64,000 nt of DNA from Prochlorococcus sp. AG-412-P08 (GCA_003214695.1 QCLI01000002.1:112789-176788); one strand, 5' to 3'. Shown: positions 50,722 through 59,047, counted from the stretch's first letter. Numbers and translations: made by a program. The notes: generated by a model from the letters alone, not told the origin.

Positions 50722-50955
50722 TTATACAGTATTCTCATTTGAGAGCTGATTCATTTGATCATCAAGCTTCTTAAGTATTTTATCTATATTTTTAAGCTCA
50801 ATATTTTCTGTTAAATTTACTGCAATTGTCGATTGGGATATTCGAAGTTTTTGAGACATAGTGATAATCTCTTCTTTTAACCGATCTCGATAAGTTTTCA
50901 ACAGCTCTATAGAGTCAGTGAGTTCCTTTGAAGTGGCTTGCAAGGTCATAGACAA
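50722..50955 (-). CDS. 77-residue coiled-coil protein beside the phycoerythrin genes
   Basis: A 77-residue polar helical protein. Two heptad-like blocks are visible (DSIELLKTYRDRLKEEIITMS and KNIDKILKKLDDQMNQLS), giving it a coiled-coil look; no membrane segment or catalytic motif. I do not recognise the family. Its start faces cpeB across 242 bases, and its 3' end is 64 bases from the helicase start codon on the same strand. Codon use matches the neighbours, so it is probably real. Confidence 0.65.
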   Translation of the reverse strand: MSMTLQATSKELTDSIELLKTYRDRLKEEIITMSQKLRISQSTIAVNLTENIELKNIDKILKKLDDQMNQLSNENTV

Positions 50956-51127
50956 AAATCCACTGAAATGTTAGCTCAAAAAAGTGATAAGTTTCTGGTA
51001 ATTAATTTTTTAGTCAAAATAATATTTGGCATTTTTTAGGATTTTAGGAACCTTAGGTCTTCAGTTAAGAAGCATTGCAGAGTGAGTAGAGATTGCCTGA
51101 TCTTTGTGAGGTTTAGAGTTAAGTTGG

Positions 51128-51746
<619 letters not shown>

Positions 51747-51794
51747 GGAAAATTTTATGCACAACTTTAATTTCTAATTCAAGAGTTAATACAA

Positions 51795-52262
51795 ATGAAA
51801 TCCGCAGTTACTACAGTAATTTCTTCAGCAGATGCTTCAGCTAGGTTCCCTACACTTAGTGATATTGAATCGGTAAAGGGCTCTTTTGATAGAGCTGCTT
51901 CAAGATTAGAGGCAGCGGAAAAACTTGCAATTCATATAGATAGATTCACATCTGAATCTTTGGACTATGTTTATGGAAGTCAGTCTTATGATCAAGCTAA
52001 TAAAGATAAATGTGCTAGAGATATTAATCATTATTTGAGATTAATTAACTATTGCCTAGTAACTGGCGGCACAGGTCCTCTTGATGAATGGGGAATAGCT
52101 GGAATGCGTGAGGTTATTAGAGCTCACCAGCTTCCTACTGCTGCATATATAGAAGCATTGACATATATTAGAGATAAAGTAAATATTCCTGGAGATATGA
52201 ATCAGCAGGCTGCAGCTGAGTTTAAAACCTTGCTTGATTATTTGATAAATGCCTTAGCTTAA
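51795..52262 (+). CDS. cpeA: Phycoerythrin alpha subunit (shortened)
   Basis: A 155-residue alpha subunit, starting MKSAVTTVISSADASARFPT. The central bilin cysteine is kept as Cys73 in NKDKCARDINHYLRL, followed by GGTGPLDEWGIAGMRE. The usual second cysteine near residue 139 is replaced: the segment reads RDKVNIPGDMNQ instead of a Cys-Ala-Pro-Arg-Asp type. About nine residues are missing between residues 60 and 70 compared with the common 164-residue form. It follows cpeB by 48 bases and precedes cpeZ by 25. Confidence 0.95.
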   Translation: MKSAVTTVISSADASARFPTLSDIESVKGSFDRAASRLEAAEKLAIHIDRFTSESLDYVYGSQSYDQANKDKCARDINHYLRLINYCLVTGGTGPLDEWGIAGMREVIRAHQLPTAAYIEALTYIRDKVNIPGDMNQQAAAEFKTLLDYLINALA

Positions 52263-52287
52263 TAGATAATCTAAAGTTGCTACATAA

Positions 52288-52893
52288 ATGCCTTCGAAGG
52301 AAAATATACCCTCAATAGAAGATATCTTTTCTGATTTTGATCATCCTAATCCTCATATAAATAGACTTGCAGCTCTCAATATGAGAGAGTACTGGCCTGA
52401 GGAATCTATAGAAATATTAACCAGAAATTTAGATAGTAAGAATATTGAACTTAGAAGAAAATCAGTTAAAGCTCTTGGCTCTTTTGGTAAAAGTATTGTT
52501 AAGTATATAATTGAAATGTATATCTCTAGTGAGGAGAAGACCCTAAAAGTAAGCTGTTTGAAAGTTCTTGTTATAGTTTCATCTAGCCATAGCCTTGATG
52601 ATTTTGAAGCGGAAATAAAAACATTAATAGAGTCAGCAGTTAATGATCAATCTGTTGAGATTATTCTCACTATAATTTCTTTCCTACGACAAAATGGTGA
52701 AAAGACACTTCCATATTTGAAATGCTTGTGTCGTGATGAAAATGTTCTAAAGGCTAAGGCTGCAGTTACAGCTATATCTGAGATTAATGAAATATCTATA
52801 GGCCCTTTTCTTCAATCAATAGTTAATGATAGTTCTTTAGATGAAATGGTTAGAGAAAGTGCTTTTCAGGCTCAAAATTTGCAAGTTAATTAA
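52288..52893 (+). CDS. cpeZ: HEAT-repeat bilin lyase subunit CpeZ
   Basis: A 201-residue protein of HEAT/PBS-lyase repeats: NPHINRLAALNMREYWPEES, NIELRRKSVKALGSFGKSI, VLKAKAAVTAISEIN. Length and position right after cpeA match CpeZ, which works with CpeY to attach phycoerythrobilin to alpha-phycoerythrin Cys82 (here Cys73) in other cyanobacteria. The N-terminus (EDIFSDFDHPNPHINRLAAL) is typical. It converges with the CpeF/MpeV-like gene, 20 bases apart. Confidence 0.85.
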   Translation: MPSKENIPSIEDIFSDFDHPNPHINRLAALNMREYWPEESIEILTRNLDSKNIELRRKSVKALGSFGKSIVKYIIEMYISSEEKTLKVSCLKVLVIVSSSHSLDDFEAEIKTLIESAVNDQSVEIILTIISFLRQNGEKTLPYLKCLCRDENVLKAKAAVTAISEINEISIGPFLQSIVNDSSLDEMVRESAFQAQNLQVN

Positions 52894-52913
52894 TATAAAG
52901 CTATAAATAAATG

Positions 52914-53804
52914 TTAGCTATCGATTTTACTTAAGCTTAAATTTATAACATTAATGACTTCTAGATCTTTTTCTTTTAGAAGAGATTGCCTAAGATTTTC
53001 TCTTTGGCTTATAGCATGTAATTTCATTAGAGACAATGCTGATTGTTTTCTAACTTGAGGATTATTTGAATTTAATTTCTCTCCTATAAGATTCAGATCC
53101 CAATTTTGGTCATCAAGAAGACCAATTAGTTTAATTGCTTCTATTTGCACGTCATCCGATAGATCATTGATTGCATTAGTAAGAATATCTTTTGCTTCGG
53201 TATCGCAGAATAATTGAATTTGTTCTCCAAGAGCTGCAATTGAAGATGCACGAACTTTTTCATTATTTGACATTGCAGCTCGTTTAAGAATTTCTGCTCC
53301 TTTAGCTCCTATGAATGAGAGCCCCCAACTTGCTAATCCACATTGCATTTCTGAACTGTTTGGATTCTCAAGAACTAAAAGTAAGCTTTTAGCTGCATCT
53401 TCACCAAAAATTGCCATCGCAGCTACTGCGGAACCTTGGACAACTGGATCTTTATCAGTTAAAAGAGCATATAAGAGATCTGGAAGAGCACTAGGATCTC
53501 CTACAAGTTTGAGTGTTTTTGCAGCTGCTCGTCTTACTGTGACACTTTTACTGTTTAACAAAGCTTTCCGTAGTTCAGGTAGAGCGTCTGTACCAATAAG
53601 TCCAAGGCTTTCTGCAAAAGTTCTTCTTAGAAGACCTCTTTTGTCACCTAGTCCAGTAATAAGTTTTTTAATTAAATTTATATCTCCCTCAGGCTTTCTC
53701 CCTCCCTTTAATTGTGTTTTTAATTCTGCAGCTAGATCTGCAGCTTCTTCTTTACTAAGAGCTGTATCTTCTTTGTCAATGCGTGGCTTGGATTCTTCTT
53801 GCAA
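52914..53804 (-). CDS. HEAT-repeat bilin lyase, CpeF/MpeV-like
   Basis: A 296-residue protein with a polar N-terminus then about six HEAT/PBS-lyase repeats (RRTFAESLGLIGTDALPEL, SVTVRRAAAKTLKLVGDPSA, DPVVQGSAVAAMAIFGEDA, KVRASSIAALGEQIQ). Its size and the LLRRTFAESLG and AAAKTLKLVGDPSALPDLL segments resemble CpeF/MpeV, which helps attach the doubly linked bilin to beta-phycoerythrin Cys50/61 in other cyanobacteria. The exact assignment is tentative. It lies on the minus strand between cpeZ and cpeY, both on the plus strand. Confidence 0.75.
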   Translation of the reverse strand: MQEESKPRIDKEDTALSKEEAADLAAELKTQLKGGRKPEGDINLIKKLITGLGDKRGLLRRTFAESLGLIGTDALPELRKALLNSKSVTVRRAAAKTLKLVGDPSALPDLLYALLTDKDPVVQGSAVAAMAIFGEDAAKSLLLVLENPNSSEMQCGLASWGLSFIGAKGAEILKRAAMSNNEKVRASSIAALGEQIQLFCDTEAKDILTNAINDLSDDVQIEAIKLIGLLDDQNWDLNLIGEKLNSNNPQVRKQSALSLMKLHAISQRENLRQSLLKEKDLEVINVINLSLSKIDS

Positions 53805-53866
53805 TTTTTTTATGAATTAGTGATAAATGAGAAAAACTTGATTTTAATCATATATTTATTAGAGGC

Positions 53867-55216
53867 TTGATTTTGTTAATGATGAATGCAGGGCCATTTG
53901 ATAACCTTCCCCCATTAAGCAAGAGCGATGCCTTAAGGATTCTGAAAACTCCCATAAATGATTTAGCTTTGTCAAGCGACTATTACAAGGCAGTTTTTCA
54001 CCTTTCAAAATATTATTGCTCTGAATCTGAAAAAGCTCTTCTAGATTTAGTTAAATCTGACTCTAAAGAAGCCTCAGTTCTTCTTGCGAAGAGAAAAGCA
54101 ATTGAGGTGTTAGGAAGAATGAAATGTAAAAAAGCAATTCCATATATAGGTAAGACTTTGAACAGTTCTGATCCTTTTCTTGTTGAGCACTCTGCGTGGG
54201 CATTACAAGAAATTGGTTGCAATAATATAGATTTTCATAATTGTATTGGCTCATTATTAGATAATCCAAATCATAATCACCGAGTTCTTATTCAAAGCTT
54301 GGCTAAGATGAACGCAATTACACAACTTTCGAAAATAGAAAAAGTTTACTATAAAAATAATATATCTCCAGGAACTAAGGGAGCATCAATAGCAGCAATA
54401 AAGATGCTGACTGGTAAGTTAAGTGATACTGATCTTTTACGAAATTATCTAGATCTTGATAATCAAAATGACCGACAAGCTGCTGTTCAAGATGTTATTG
54501 ACTCACAAGCATATAAATTGTTGGGCTATGTTCTTAAGACGCCTATTTCACCTTTCTTTAGGATACGAGCTCTTGACTTACTTTGGCCGAAGATACAAAG
54601 TGAATCTTTAGAATTTAATATTCTAGATTCTATTGAATTTGTTTTATTAGACGATCCTAGGGAAATAAGATTAATTAAGAATAAGATATCCCCTCCTGAC
54701 ATTAATGTATTAATACATGATCTTCTTAGCCCAGACTTTAATCAATGTTACGCTTCTCTGAAGATTCTTCTTGAACAAAAACCAAGTGAGATACTTCTAG
54801 CTTTAGAAAATAATTGGGATAAATTAATAAAAGATTATGGCGCGGTTTATTTCCTTGTCATTCTTTTTAGATATATGGACATACCTTTACTAGATTTCAA
54901 GAAGCTAGCTTTGGAATTAATAGAGCATTGCTTAGATCAATCTTGGTCTCCATTTATGAAATTTAAGCCCCAAGCAATTCTATTGTCATGTCAACTTGAT
55001 ACTAATCTTTTTAAAACTAATTTTGATAATTGGTTAGATGAGAGCATTTCTCCAAATTGGCTATGTCGTTATTCAGCTTTAATGTGTTATGAGAGATTAA
55101 TGGAAAATAACAAGTTTAATATTAAGAAGGATAAAATATTAGAAAAAAAAACCGACTCTAATGAATTTGTTAGCTTAAAAGCAAAGTACATATTAAAGAA
55201 CTTATTTTTTGAATAA
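53867..55216 (+). CDS. cpeY: HEAT-repeat bilin lyase subunit CpeY
   Basis: A 449-residue HEAT-repeat protein. Motifs such as LAKRKAIEVLGRMKCKKAIP and DPFLVEHSAWALQEIGC match CpeY, which forms a heterodimer with CpeZ to load phycoerythrobilin onto the alpha subunit. The ATG at 53867 may be replaced by ATG at 53881 or 53887 just inside. The C-terminal 150 residues are rich in Leu, Ile and Lys. It diverges from the CpeF/MpeV-like gene across 62 bases and converges with cpeT. Confidence 0.85.
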   Translation: MILLMMNAGPFDNLPPLSKSDALRILKTPINDLALSSDYYKAVFHLSKYYCSESEKALLDLVKSDSKEASVLLAKRKAIEVLGRMKCKKAIPYIGKTLNSSDPFLVEHSAWALQEIGCNNIDFHNCIGSLLDNPNHNHRVLIQSLAKMNAITQLSKIEKVYYKNNISPGTKGASIAAIKMLTGKLSDTDLLRNYLDLDNQNDRQAAVQDVIDSQAYKLLGYVLKTPISPFFRIRALDLLWPKIQSESLEFNILDSIEFVLLDDPREIRLIKNKISPPDINVLIHDLLSPDFNQCYASLKILLEQKPSEILLALENNWDKLIKDYGAVYFLVILFRYMDIPLLDFKKLALELIEHCLDQSWSPFMKFKPQAILLSCQLDTNLFKTNFDNWLDESISPNWLCRYSALMCYERLMENNKFNIKKDKILEKKTDSNEFVSLKAKYILKNLFFE

Positions 55217-55226
55217 TTGCTTAAAC

Positions 55227-55808
55227 TCACATATCATCTATTTTCTGAAATTTTAAGTAACCATTGTCAGATCCCCAAATTTTTTGACCTGTTTCAATAT
55301 CAAAACCTTCATCAAGACTTAGGAAATTATTTTTATCAAATATAACTTTACTTACAAGATAAGTTTTCCTCCCATCTCTTTCAATAATATGATTGCAACC
55401 TTTTTTTAAATGCCCTGTATAACAATCATTTTTAGATTTGTAAAAATTCATTTCACAGCTTTCTCTTAGGGATAGCTGTGAACTATTTATTGTCGAGAGT
55501 ATTTCAGTTTCAAACCCTCCACCTGCAAATCTATAGGAGTTTTCTATTTTATAGTTTTGCATGATGAAAACCTTACCTTTAATTAAAAGCTTATGTACGG
55601 CCTGCCTGTATGGTGACCAAGGCGAATGGTTATAACTTTGTTCTGAATAAAAGCTTACGCCCTTTAGCAAAGACCAAGGTAAAAGTCTAAAGAAGATATT
55701 AATGTGAGCATACAATCTAGGAGCCTCCTCAGCTTGTACCTTATTACTATACCTACCACAGATTGTTTTAATAAAGATAGACTTTTCTTGGCTATGAGTA
55801 TTTTTCAT
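55227..55808 (-). CDS. cpeT: Bilin lyase CpeT
   Basis: A member of the CpeT/CpcT lyase family, which in other cyanobacteria attaches bilin to the C-terminal cysteine of the beta subunit (Cys163 here). The track starts at 55868 inside cpeS; the ATG at 55808 (MKNTHSQEKSIF), 13 bases after the cpeS stop, gives 193 residues, the usual length. Typical segments are CGRYSNKVQAEEAPRLYAHI near the N-terminus, RQAVHKLL, and GCNHIIERDGRKTYLVSK. It is downstream of cpeS, orf53 and ppeC on the same strand. Confidence 0.87.
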   Translation of the reverse strand: MKNTHSQEKSIFIKTICGRYSNKVQAEEAPRLYAHINIFFRLLPWSLLKGVSFYSEQSYNHSPWSPYRQAVHKLLIKGKVFIMQNYKIENSYRFAGGGFETEILSTINSSQLSLRESCEMNFYKSKNDCYTGHLKKGCNHIIERDGRKTYLVSKVIFDKNNFLSLDEGFDIETGQKIWGSDNGYLKFQKIDDM

Positions 55809-55821
55809 ATTAAATTTATTT

Positions 55822-56352
55822 CTATACTTTGCGAACTTCAGATGCAAATGATGTTTGAAGAATTGCACCCTTGCTTTTAGATCTTATTACGGAAGACCTG
55901 CACCTTACATTCTGATGAATAAACCAAATGCGCTCTTCTGCAATTGTTTGTTGGTAGGCACTAGAAAAGATAATTGTTCCGTCAGATGAAATTACATACT
56001 TTGTTATTGCCTGTATATCTTCTGCATAACCTTTACTTCTTAAAATAATTCCAGAATTGATTGAGTATTTGATAGGAATTAATAAACTATTCCCTTTGAC
56101 TTGCTTCTGAATCTCTGAATTGTCTGCCCAGTTTGACTCGCCTATCCACTCTATCTCAAATGGAGAAACAACTTTTTCTTGAGAATAACCAACAATATCA
56201 AGGTATTCTTCTACTCTTGTGTCATTTTTGCTAAGCAAATTAATTCTAATATTGCTAACTATTTCTTCGAATTGCTTGAAGGCCAAAGAGTGGCCGCTTC
56301 TCATTGAGCTCCACTGCCCTGCACTTTTAATTACAAATTCCTCAATCTCCAT
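55822..56352 (-). CDS. cpeS: Bilin lyase CpeS
   Basis: A 176-residue S-type lyase of lipocalin-like fold. In other Prochlorococcus, CpeS attaches phycoerythrobilin to Cys82 of the beta subunit (established). Signature segments: MEIEEFVIKSAGQWSSMRSGHSLAF at the start, VSPFEIEWIGES, and ERIWFIHQNVRCRSSVIRS in the C-terminal part. It sits between the 53-residue ORF upstream and cpeT downstream. Confidence 0.9.
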   Translation of the reverse strand: MEIEEFVIKSAGQWSSMRSGHSLAFKQFEEIVSNIRINLLSKNDTRVEEYLDIVGYSQEKVVSPFEIEWIGESNWADNSEIQKQVKGNSLLIPIKYSINSGIILRSKGYAEDIQAITKYVISSDGTIIFSSAYQQTIAEERIWFIHQNVRCRSSVIRSKSKGAILQTSFASEVRKV

Positions 56353-56368
56353 TTGGAGGCTTGAATTA

Positions 56369-56530
56369 TTATTCTGAATCTAATTCAGTTTGATTGACGC
56401 TACCATTCTGAATCATCCTAACCATTGATTCGACCATCATTGACATAGCCATTGGAATTTTCTTACCTGAAGGAGTCTTTGATGATTGGTTCCCTGGTCT
56501 TTGATTTGAAGTTGGCCTGTTAATAGTCAT
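56369..56530 (-). CDS. 53-residue Met-rich protein in the phycoerythrin operon
   Basis: Not in the ORF track (below 60 residues). ATG at 56530 to TAA at 56369 encodes 53 residues: a polar, Ser/Pro/Gln-rich first half (TINRPTSNQRPGNQSS) and a Met-rich amphipathic stretch (PMAMSMMVESMVRMIQN) with an acidic tail. GGAGAA lies 10 bases upstream as a ribosome site. It fills the gap between ppeC (start of its stop codon 17 bases upstream) and cpeS (16 bases downstream), so it is probably translated in that operon. Function unknown. Confidence 0.6.
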   Translation of the reverse strand: MTINRPTSNQRPGNQSSKTPSGKKIPMAMSMMVESMVRMIQNGSVNQTELDSE

Positions 56531-56546
56531 GCAACATAGGTTCTCC

Positions 56547-57353
56547 TTAATAAATTACGTTATCACTAGTTGCATAACCTTTTCTAAACTTTGCTGTATT
56601 GATAAAGCTTGATGTAGTTGATCCGCAAGGCGAATTCCAGAATCTTGCAAATGGAACTATATCTTCTCCGAAGAATTCTTCATATTCTAAGGAATCAATC
56701 AAGAAATCAACATGTCCAGTGAAACCTTCTTTATTTATTAGCTTGATGCTTTCTTGTAATTCTTTTTGTTCAATTAATGGTCTTCCTAATAGATGCATGA
56801 AATTCAGTTCTAGGCACCTTTGTTGAGAGACACTTTCAACAAAATGATGGCGGTAGAAATCTGACTTACTTAGTTCGCGAATAAATTCTCTAATTGAAAT
56901 ATCACCATTCCTTAGTCTTCGGTGTATTTCAGGAGGACATTCGCTTGACATCGGACGCAAATTGCCAAAAACCTGCTTATAAGATTCATTTATTGCTATC
57001 AACAGAGACTCATCACTATGAGGCTCAAACCTTTTGTAAGTAAATAAATCTTTAGAGTTATGTGTTAATTTGACTCTACTAATATTTTTTTCATTTGAAT
57101 ACCTCTCTCGCTTGAAAGCAGAACGCATCCTTATCATATTTTCATTACTTATTTCTTTGGGCTTAGTTTTTGAATTGATGGTAAACAAATTTTCTTGACC
57201 AGGCATACATTTACTCCTACAATGCATTATATATGTCATTAGACTGCTTCCTGAGACACGTTTTTTGCCATATGCTATATAAGGTGAATGATCAATTTCG
57301 GATAGCTTTAATTCTAACTCATGCTTTAAAGCACTTTTCATTTCTTGAGTCAT
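56547..57353 (-). CDS. ppeC: Phycoerythrin linker protein
   Basis: A 268-residue linker. Residues about 112-245 form the PBS linker domain (SLLIAINESYKQVFGNLRP, DISIREFIRELSKSDFYRHHF, RCLELNFMHLLGRPLIEQ). The N-terminal 110 residues are basic and polar and contain a pair of cysteines, Cys45 and Cys49, in YIMHCRSKCMPGQENLF. In marine Synechococcus the related linker MpeC binds a bilin at a cysteine near residue 49 (established for that family), so Cys49 is of interest. First gene of the ppeC-orf53-cpeS-cpeT unit. The symbol follows the low-light Prochlorococcus usage. Confidence 0.88.
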   Translation of the reverse strand: MTQEMKSALKHELELKLSEIDHSPYIAYGKKRVSGSSLMTYIMHCRSKCMPGQENLFTINSKTKPKEISNENMIRMRSAFKRERYSNEKNISRVKLTHNSKDLFTYKRFEPHSDESLLIAINESYKQVFGNLRPMSSECPPEIHRRLRNGDISIREFIRELSKSDFYRHHFVESVSQQRCLELNFMHLLGRPLIEQKELQESIKLINKEGFTGHVDFLIDSLEYEEFFGEDIVPFARFWNSPCGSTTSSFINTAKFRKGYATSDNVIY

Positions 57354-57716
57354 TAGATTAATTTTAGAAAAATGATTGTTCCAGCAAAGGTCCGCAATCT
57401 AGTTTCAATATCTATTCTTGCTTAATTTATCCAAACTTTTTATGTTCAAAATTGTGATTGAAATATAATTATAATAATCTCTATCGAAAACCATAATGGT
57501 TAGCGCATAAGAAGAATTTGCTTCTTTTAGGCTAGTTTTTTATTTATTTTAAAGAGCTTTAAGTGCTCAAAATGAACCAATTGGATTTTTATGTGCTTCT
57601 CTGTGCTTCATTTGCGCATTCTGAGTGCCCAATAGTTGTTTTTATATTAAAGTATTTTCTGATATTAGTAGGTAACTTCAGGTGCAAAATATGAAAAGAG
57701 TTAGAGGGATTTGAAG
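57354..57716. other. 363-base divergent intergenic region between ppeC and the TVP38 gene
   Basis: It holds the promoters for ppeC (minus) and the TVP38 gene (plus). An open frame at 57572-57694 (MNQLDFYVLLCASFAHSEC start, 40 residues) has hydrophobic content but no ribosome site, so I do not call it a gene. The stretch 57592-57640 repeats GTGCT motifs (TGTGCTTCTCTGTGCTTCAT, GAGTGCCC). No terminator-like hairpin was found. Confidence 0.5.
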
Positions 57717-58355
57717 ATGAAGAAGTTTCGTAGGTTTCTTTCAATTACGTTCATAGTCGGATTAATTATTTTATTAGTTTCGCTTATCCAGACCTATGGG
57801 ATAGGACCTCTTCGTGATGCTGTCGAAGAAATGGGATTCTGGGCTCCTTTTGGAATACTTATGCTTCGTGGAATAAGCGTCATTCTTCCTGCATTGCCTA
57901 GTTCTGTTTATTCGCTTTTGGCGGGCTCTCTGCTTGGATTTAAAACAGGCTATGTAACTATCGTCCTTTCCGATCTTATTTTTTGCCAAATGGCTTTTTT
58001 TATAGCAAGAAAATTTGGCCGTGAACCTGTTCGTCGCTTGGTAGGAGTGAAGGCAATGAAGAGAATCGAAGGTTTTAATCAAAATCAATTGGAAGGCAAT
58101 TTCTTCTTGATGACAGGACTTCTGATGACAGGACTTTTTGATTTCCTTAGCTACGCTTTAGGCATTGGTGGGACGCGTTGGCGTCTTTTTACTCCGGCGT
58201 TAATTATCAGTCTCTTAATTAGTGATTCTATTATTGTTGCTGTTGGTGCTGGTGTAAGTCAGGGGGCTGGTTTGATGCTTGGGGCTGCTTTACTGGGAAT
58301 GTTTGCACTTGCAACTATTACTGGCTTTAATAAAAATAAAAGATCTAGTATTTAG
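57717..58355 (+). CDS. TVP38/TMEM64-family membrane protein
   Basis: A 212-residue membrane protein of the DedA/TVP38 superfamily. The family hallmark is the GILMLRGISVILPALPSSVYSLLAGSLLGFK region, with the G-x4-LP-type loop; further helices are at about 10-28, 75-95, 125-145 and 155-205. The track starts at a TTG; the ATG at 57717 follows a GAGGGA ribosome site. The family is linked to lipid handling or ion homeostasis; no specific role is shown here. Confidence 0.8.
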   Translation: MKKFRRFLSITFIVGLIILLVSLIQTYGIGPLRDAVEEMGFWAPFGILMLRGISVILPALPSSVYSLLAGSLLGFKTGYVTIVLSDLIFCQMAFFIARKFGREPVRRLVGVKAMKRIEGFNQNQLEGNFFLMTGLLMTGLFDFLSYALGIGGTRWRLFTPALIISLLISDSIIVAVGAGVSQGAGLMLGAALLGMFALATITGFNKNKRSSI

Positions 58356-58486
58356 TGAATAAAAAGTCTAATTTCAGTTTTAAATATATATTTCGAATTT
58401 AGATAACTTCAACAAAGATATTTTGATTCTAGTAAACTTATATTTAATTATTTTTTCTCCTAAGATAAGCTTTTTAAGATGCCTTA

Positions 58487-58513
58487 AACTCTTTTTGCTA
58501 AGCAAAAAGAGTT
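58487..58513. terminator. Perfect inverted repeat between convergent genes
   Basis: AACTCTTTTTGCT-A-AGCAAAAAGAGTT is a 13-base perfect inverted repeat around one base, so about 11 pairs with a 5-base loop. It lies between the TVP38 gene (plus) and the 81-residue gene (minus), 34 bases before the end of the latter. Position and the T/A runs suggest a two-way terminator, although the stem is GC-poor. Confidence 0.55.
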
Positions 58514-58546
58514 GGATTAAGTGATTTTATTTAGAAGATATATTCA

Positions 58547-58792
58547 TCATTCAAGTTCTAGTAGCCTTAATCGGAATTTAGCAACATTAATTGCTTCAGA
58601 TGGAAAATTCTTGATGAAAGGATGATCTTTATTCTCCTCAATTATCTTATCTATCTTCTCTTCAGTTGTTAAACTGTCTTCAGCTTTAGATTTATTTTTC
58701 TTCCATGCTTCATCAAATATCATAGCAAAGCTATCTGCATTATTATAAGAGTTATTATGATCTTGCATCTTTAATAGGTATCTTCTTTTCAA
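58547..58792 (-). CDS. 81-residue hypothetical protein
   Basis: A small, charged protein with an acidic and Lys-rich middle (EAWKKNKSKAEDSLTTEEKIDKIIEE) and a helix-like C-terminus ending FRLRLLELE. An internal ATG at codon 9 (MQDHNNSYNN) is an alternative start. It has no hydrophobic helix or known motif. I do not recognise it. It lies in an area with many short repeats of A and T and is flanked by 190 and 255 bases without a gene. Confidence 0.5.
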   Translation of the reverse strand: MKRRYLLKMQDHNNSYNNADSFAMIFDEAWKKNKSKAEDSLTTEEKIDKIIEENKDHPFIKNFPSEAINVAKFRLRLLELE

Positions 58793-59047
58793 GATAGCAC
58801 TAGATTATCAAGATTGATCTGTAGGAACATTCATTTGAAAAAATATATTAGAAGTTCTAATGGAATAGGTTGAGAACTTTTTTGTCTCAATAGAAATATT
58901 GATCGAAAGAACATTTTAATGTACAGATAAAAGCTTTTATTGCTCAAATTTAGGAGATAAGCCTATGAGTTAACAGACTGACTTGTTTGCAAGAAAGTTG
59001 ATGGAGGTTTAATTTATACCTCGTTTTTTTACTACAACCTGAATAAA
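58793..59047. other. 255-base gap with a plus-strand terminator-like hairpin
   Basis: No gene is visible between the 81-residue gene and tRNA-Phe. A 5-pair stem (GAGGT/ACCTC) with a 9-base loop, followed by G and seven T, lies at 59004-59030 on the plus strand. It could end an unseen plus-strand transcript. A GGAG upstream of a two-codon ORF (ATG AGT TAA at about 58967) is also present and is probably chance. Confidence 0.45.
59004..59030 (+). terminator. Terminator-like hairpin on the plus strand
   Basis: GAGGT (59004-59008), nine-base loop, ACCTC (59018-59022), then G and TTTTTTT. The T run is strong but the stem is only five pairs. No plus-strand gene reads into it; the nearest plus gene (TVP38) ends about 650 bases upstream with its own inverted repeat, so any transcript ending here would be an unknown small RNA. 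Confidence 0.4.

Noticed and set aside
53311-53820. 169-residue plus-strand ORF opposite the CpeF/MpeV-like gene
   Set aside because: Ser/Arg-rich translation mirrors the helical repeats of the minus-strand gene; no motif or ribosome site.
57572-57694. Open frame of 40 residues (starting MNQLDFYVLL) upstream of the TVP38 gene
   Set aside because: No ribosome site, no family resemblance, and it lies in an AT-rich divergent promoter region. Kept only as part of the intergenic description.
57774-58088. Minus-strand ORF inside the TVP38 gene
   Set aside because: Basic, low-complexity translation typical of an antisense shadow.
58967-58975. Two-codon ORF (ATG AGT TAA) after an AGGAG site
   Set aside because: Such minimal frames are expected by chance in AT-rich DNA; no conservation evidence.
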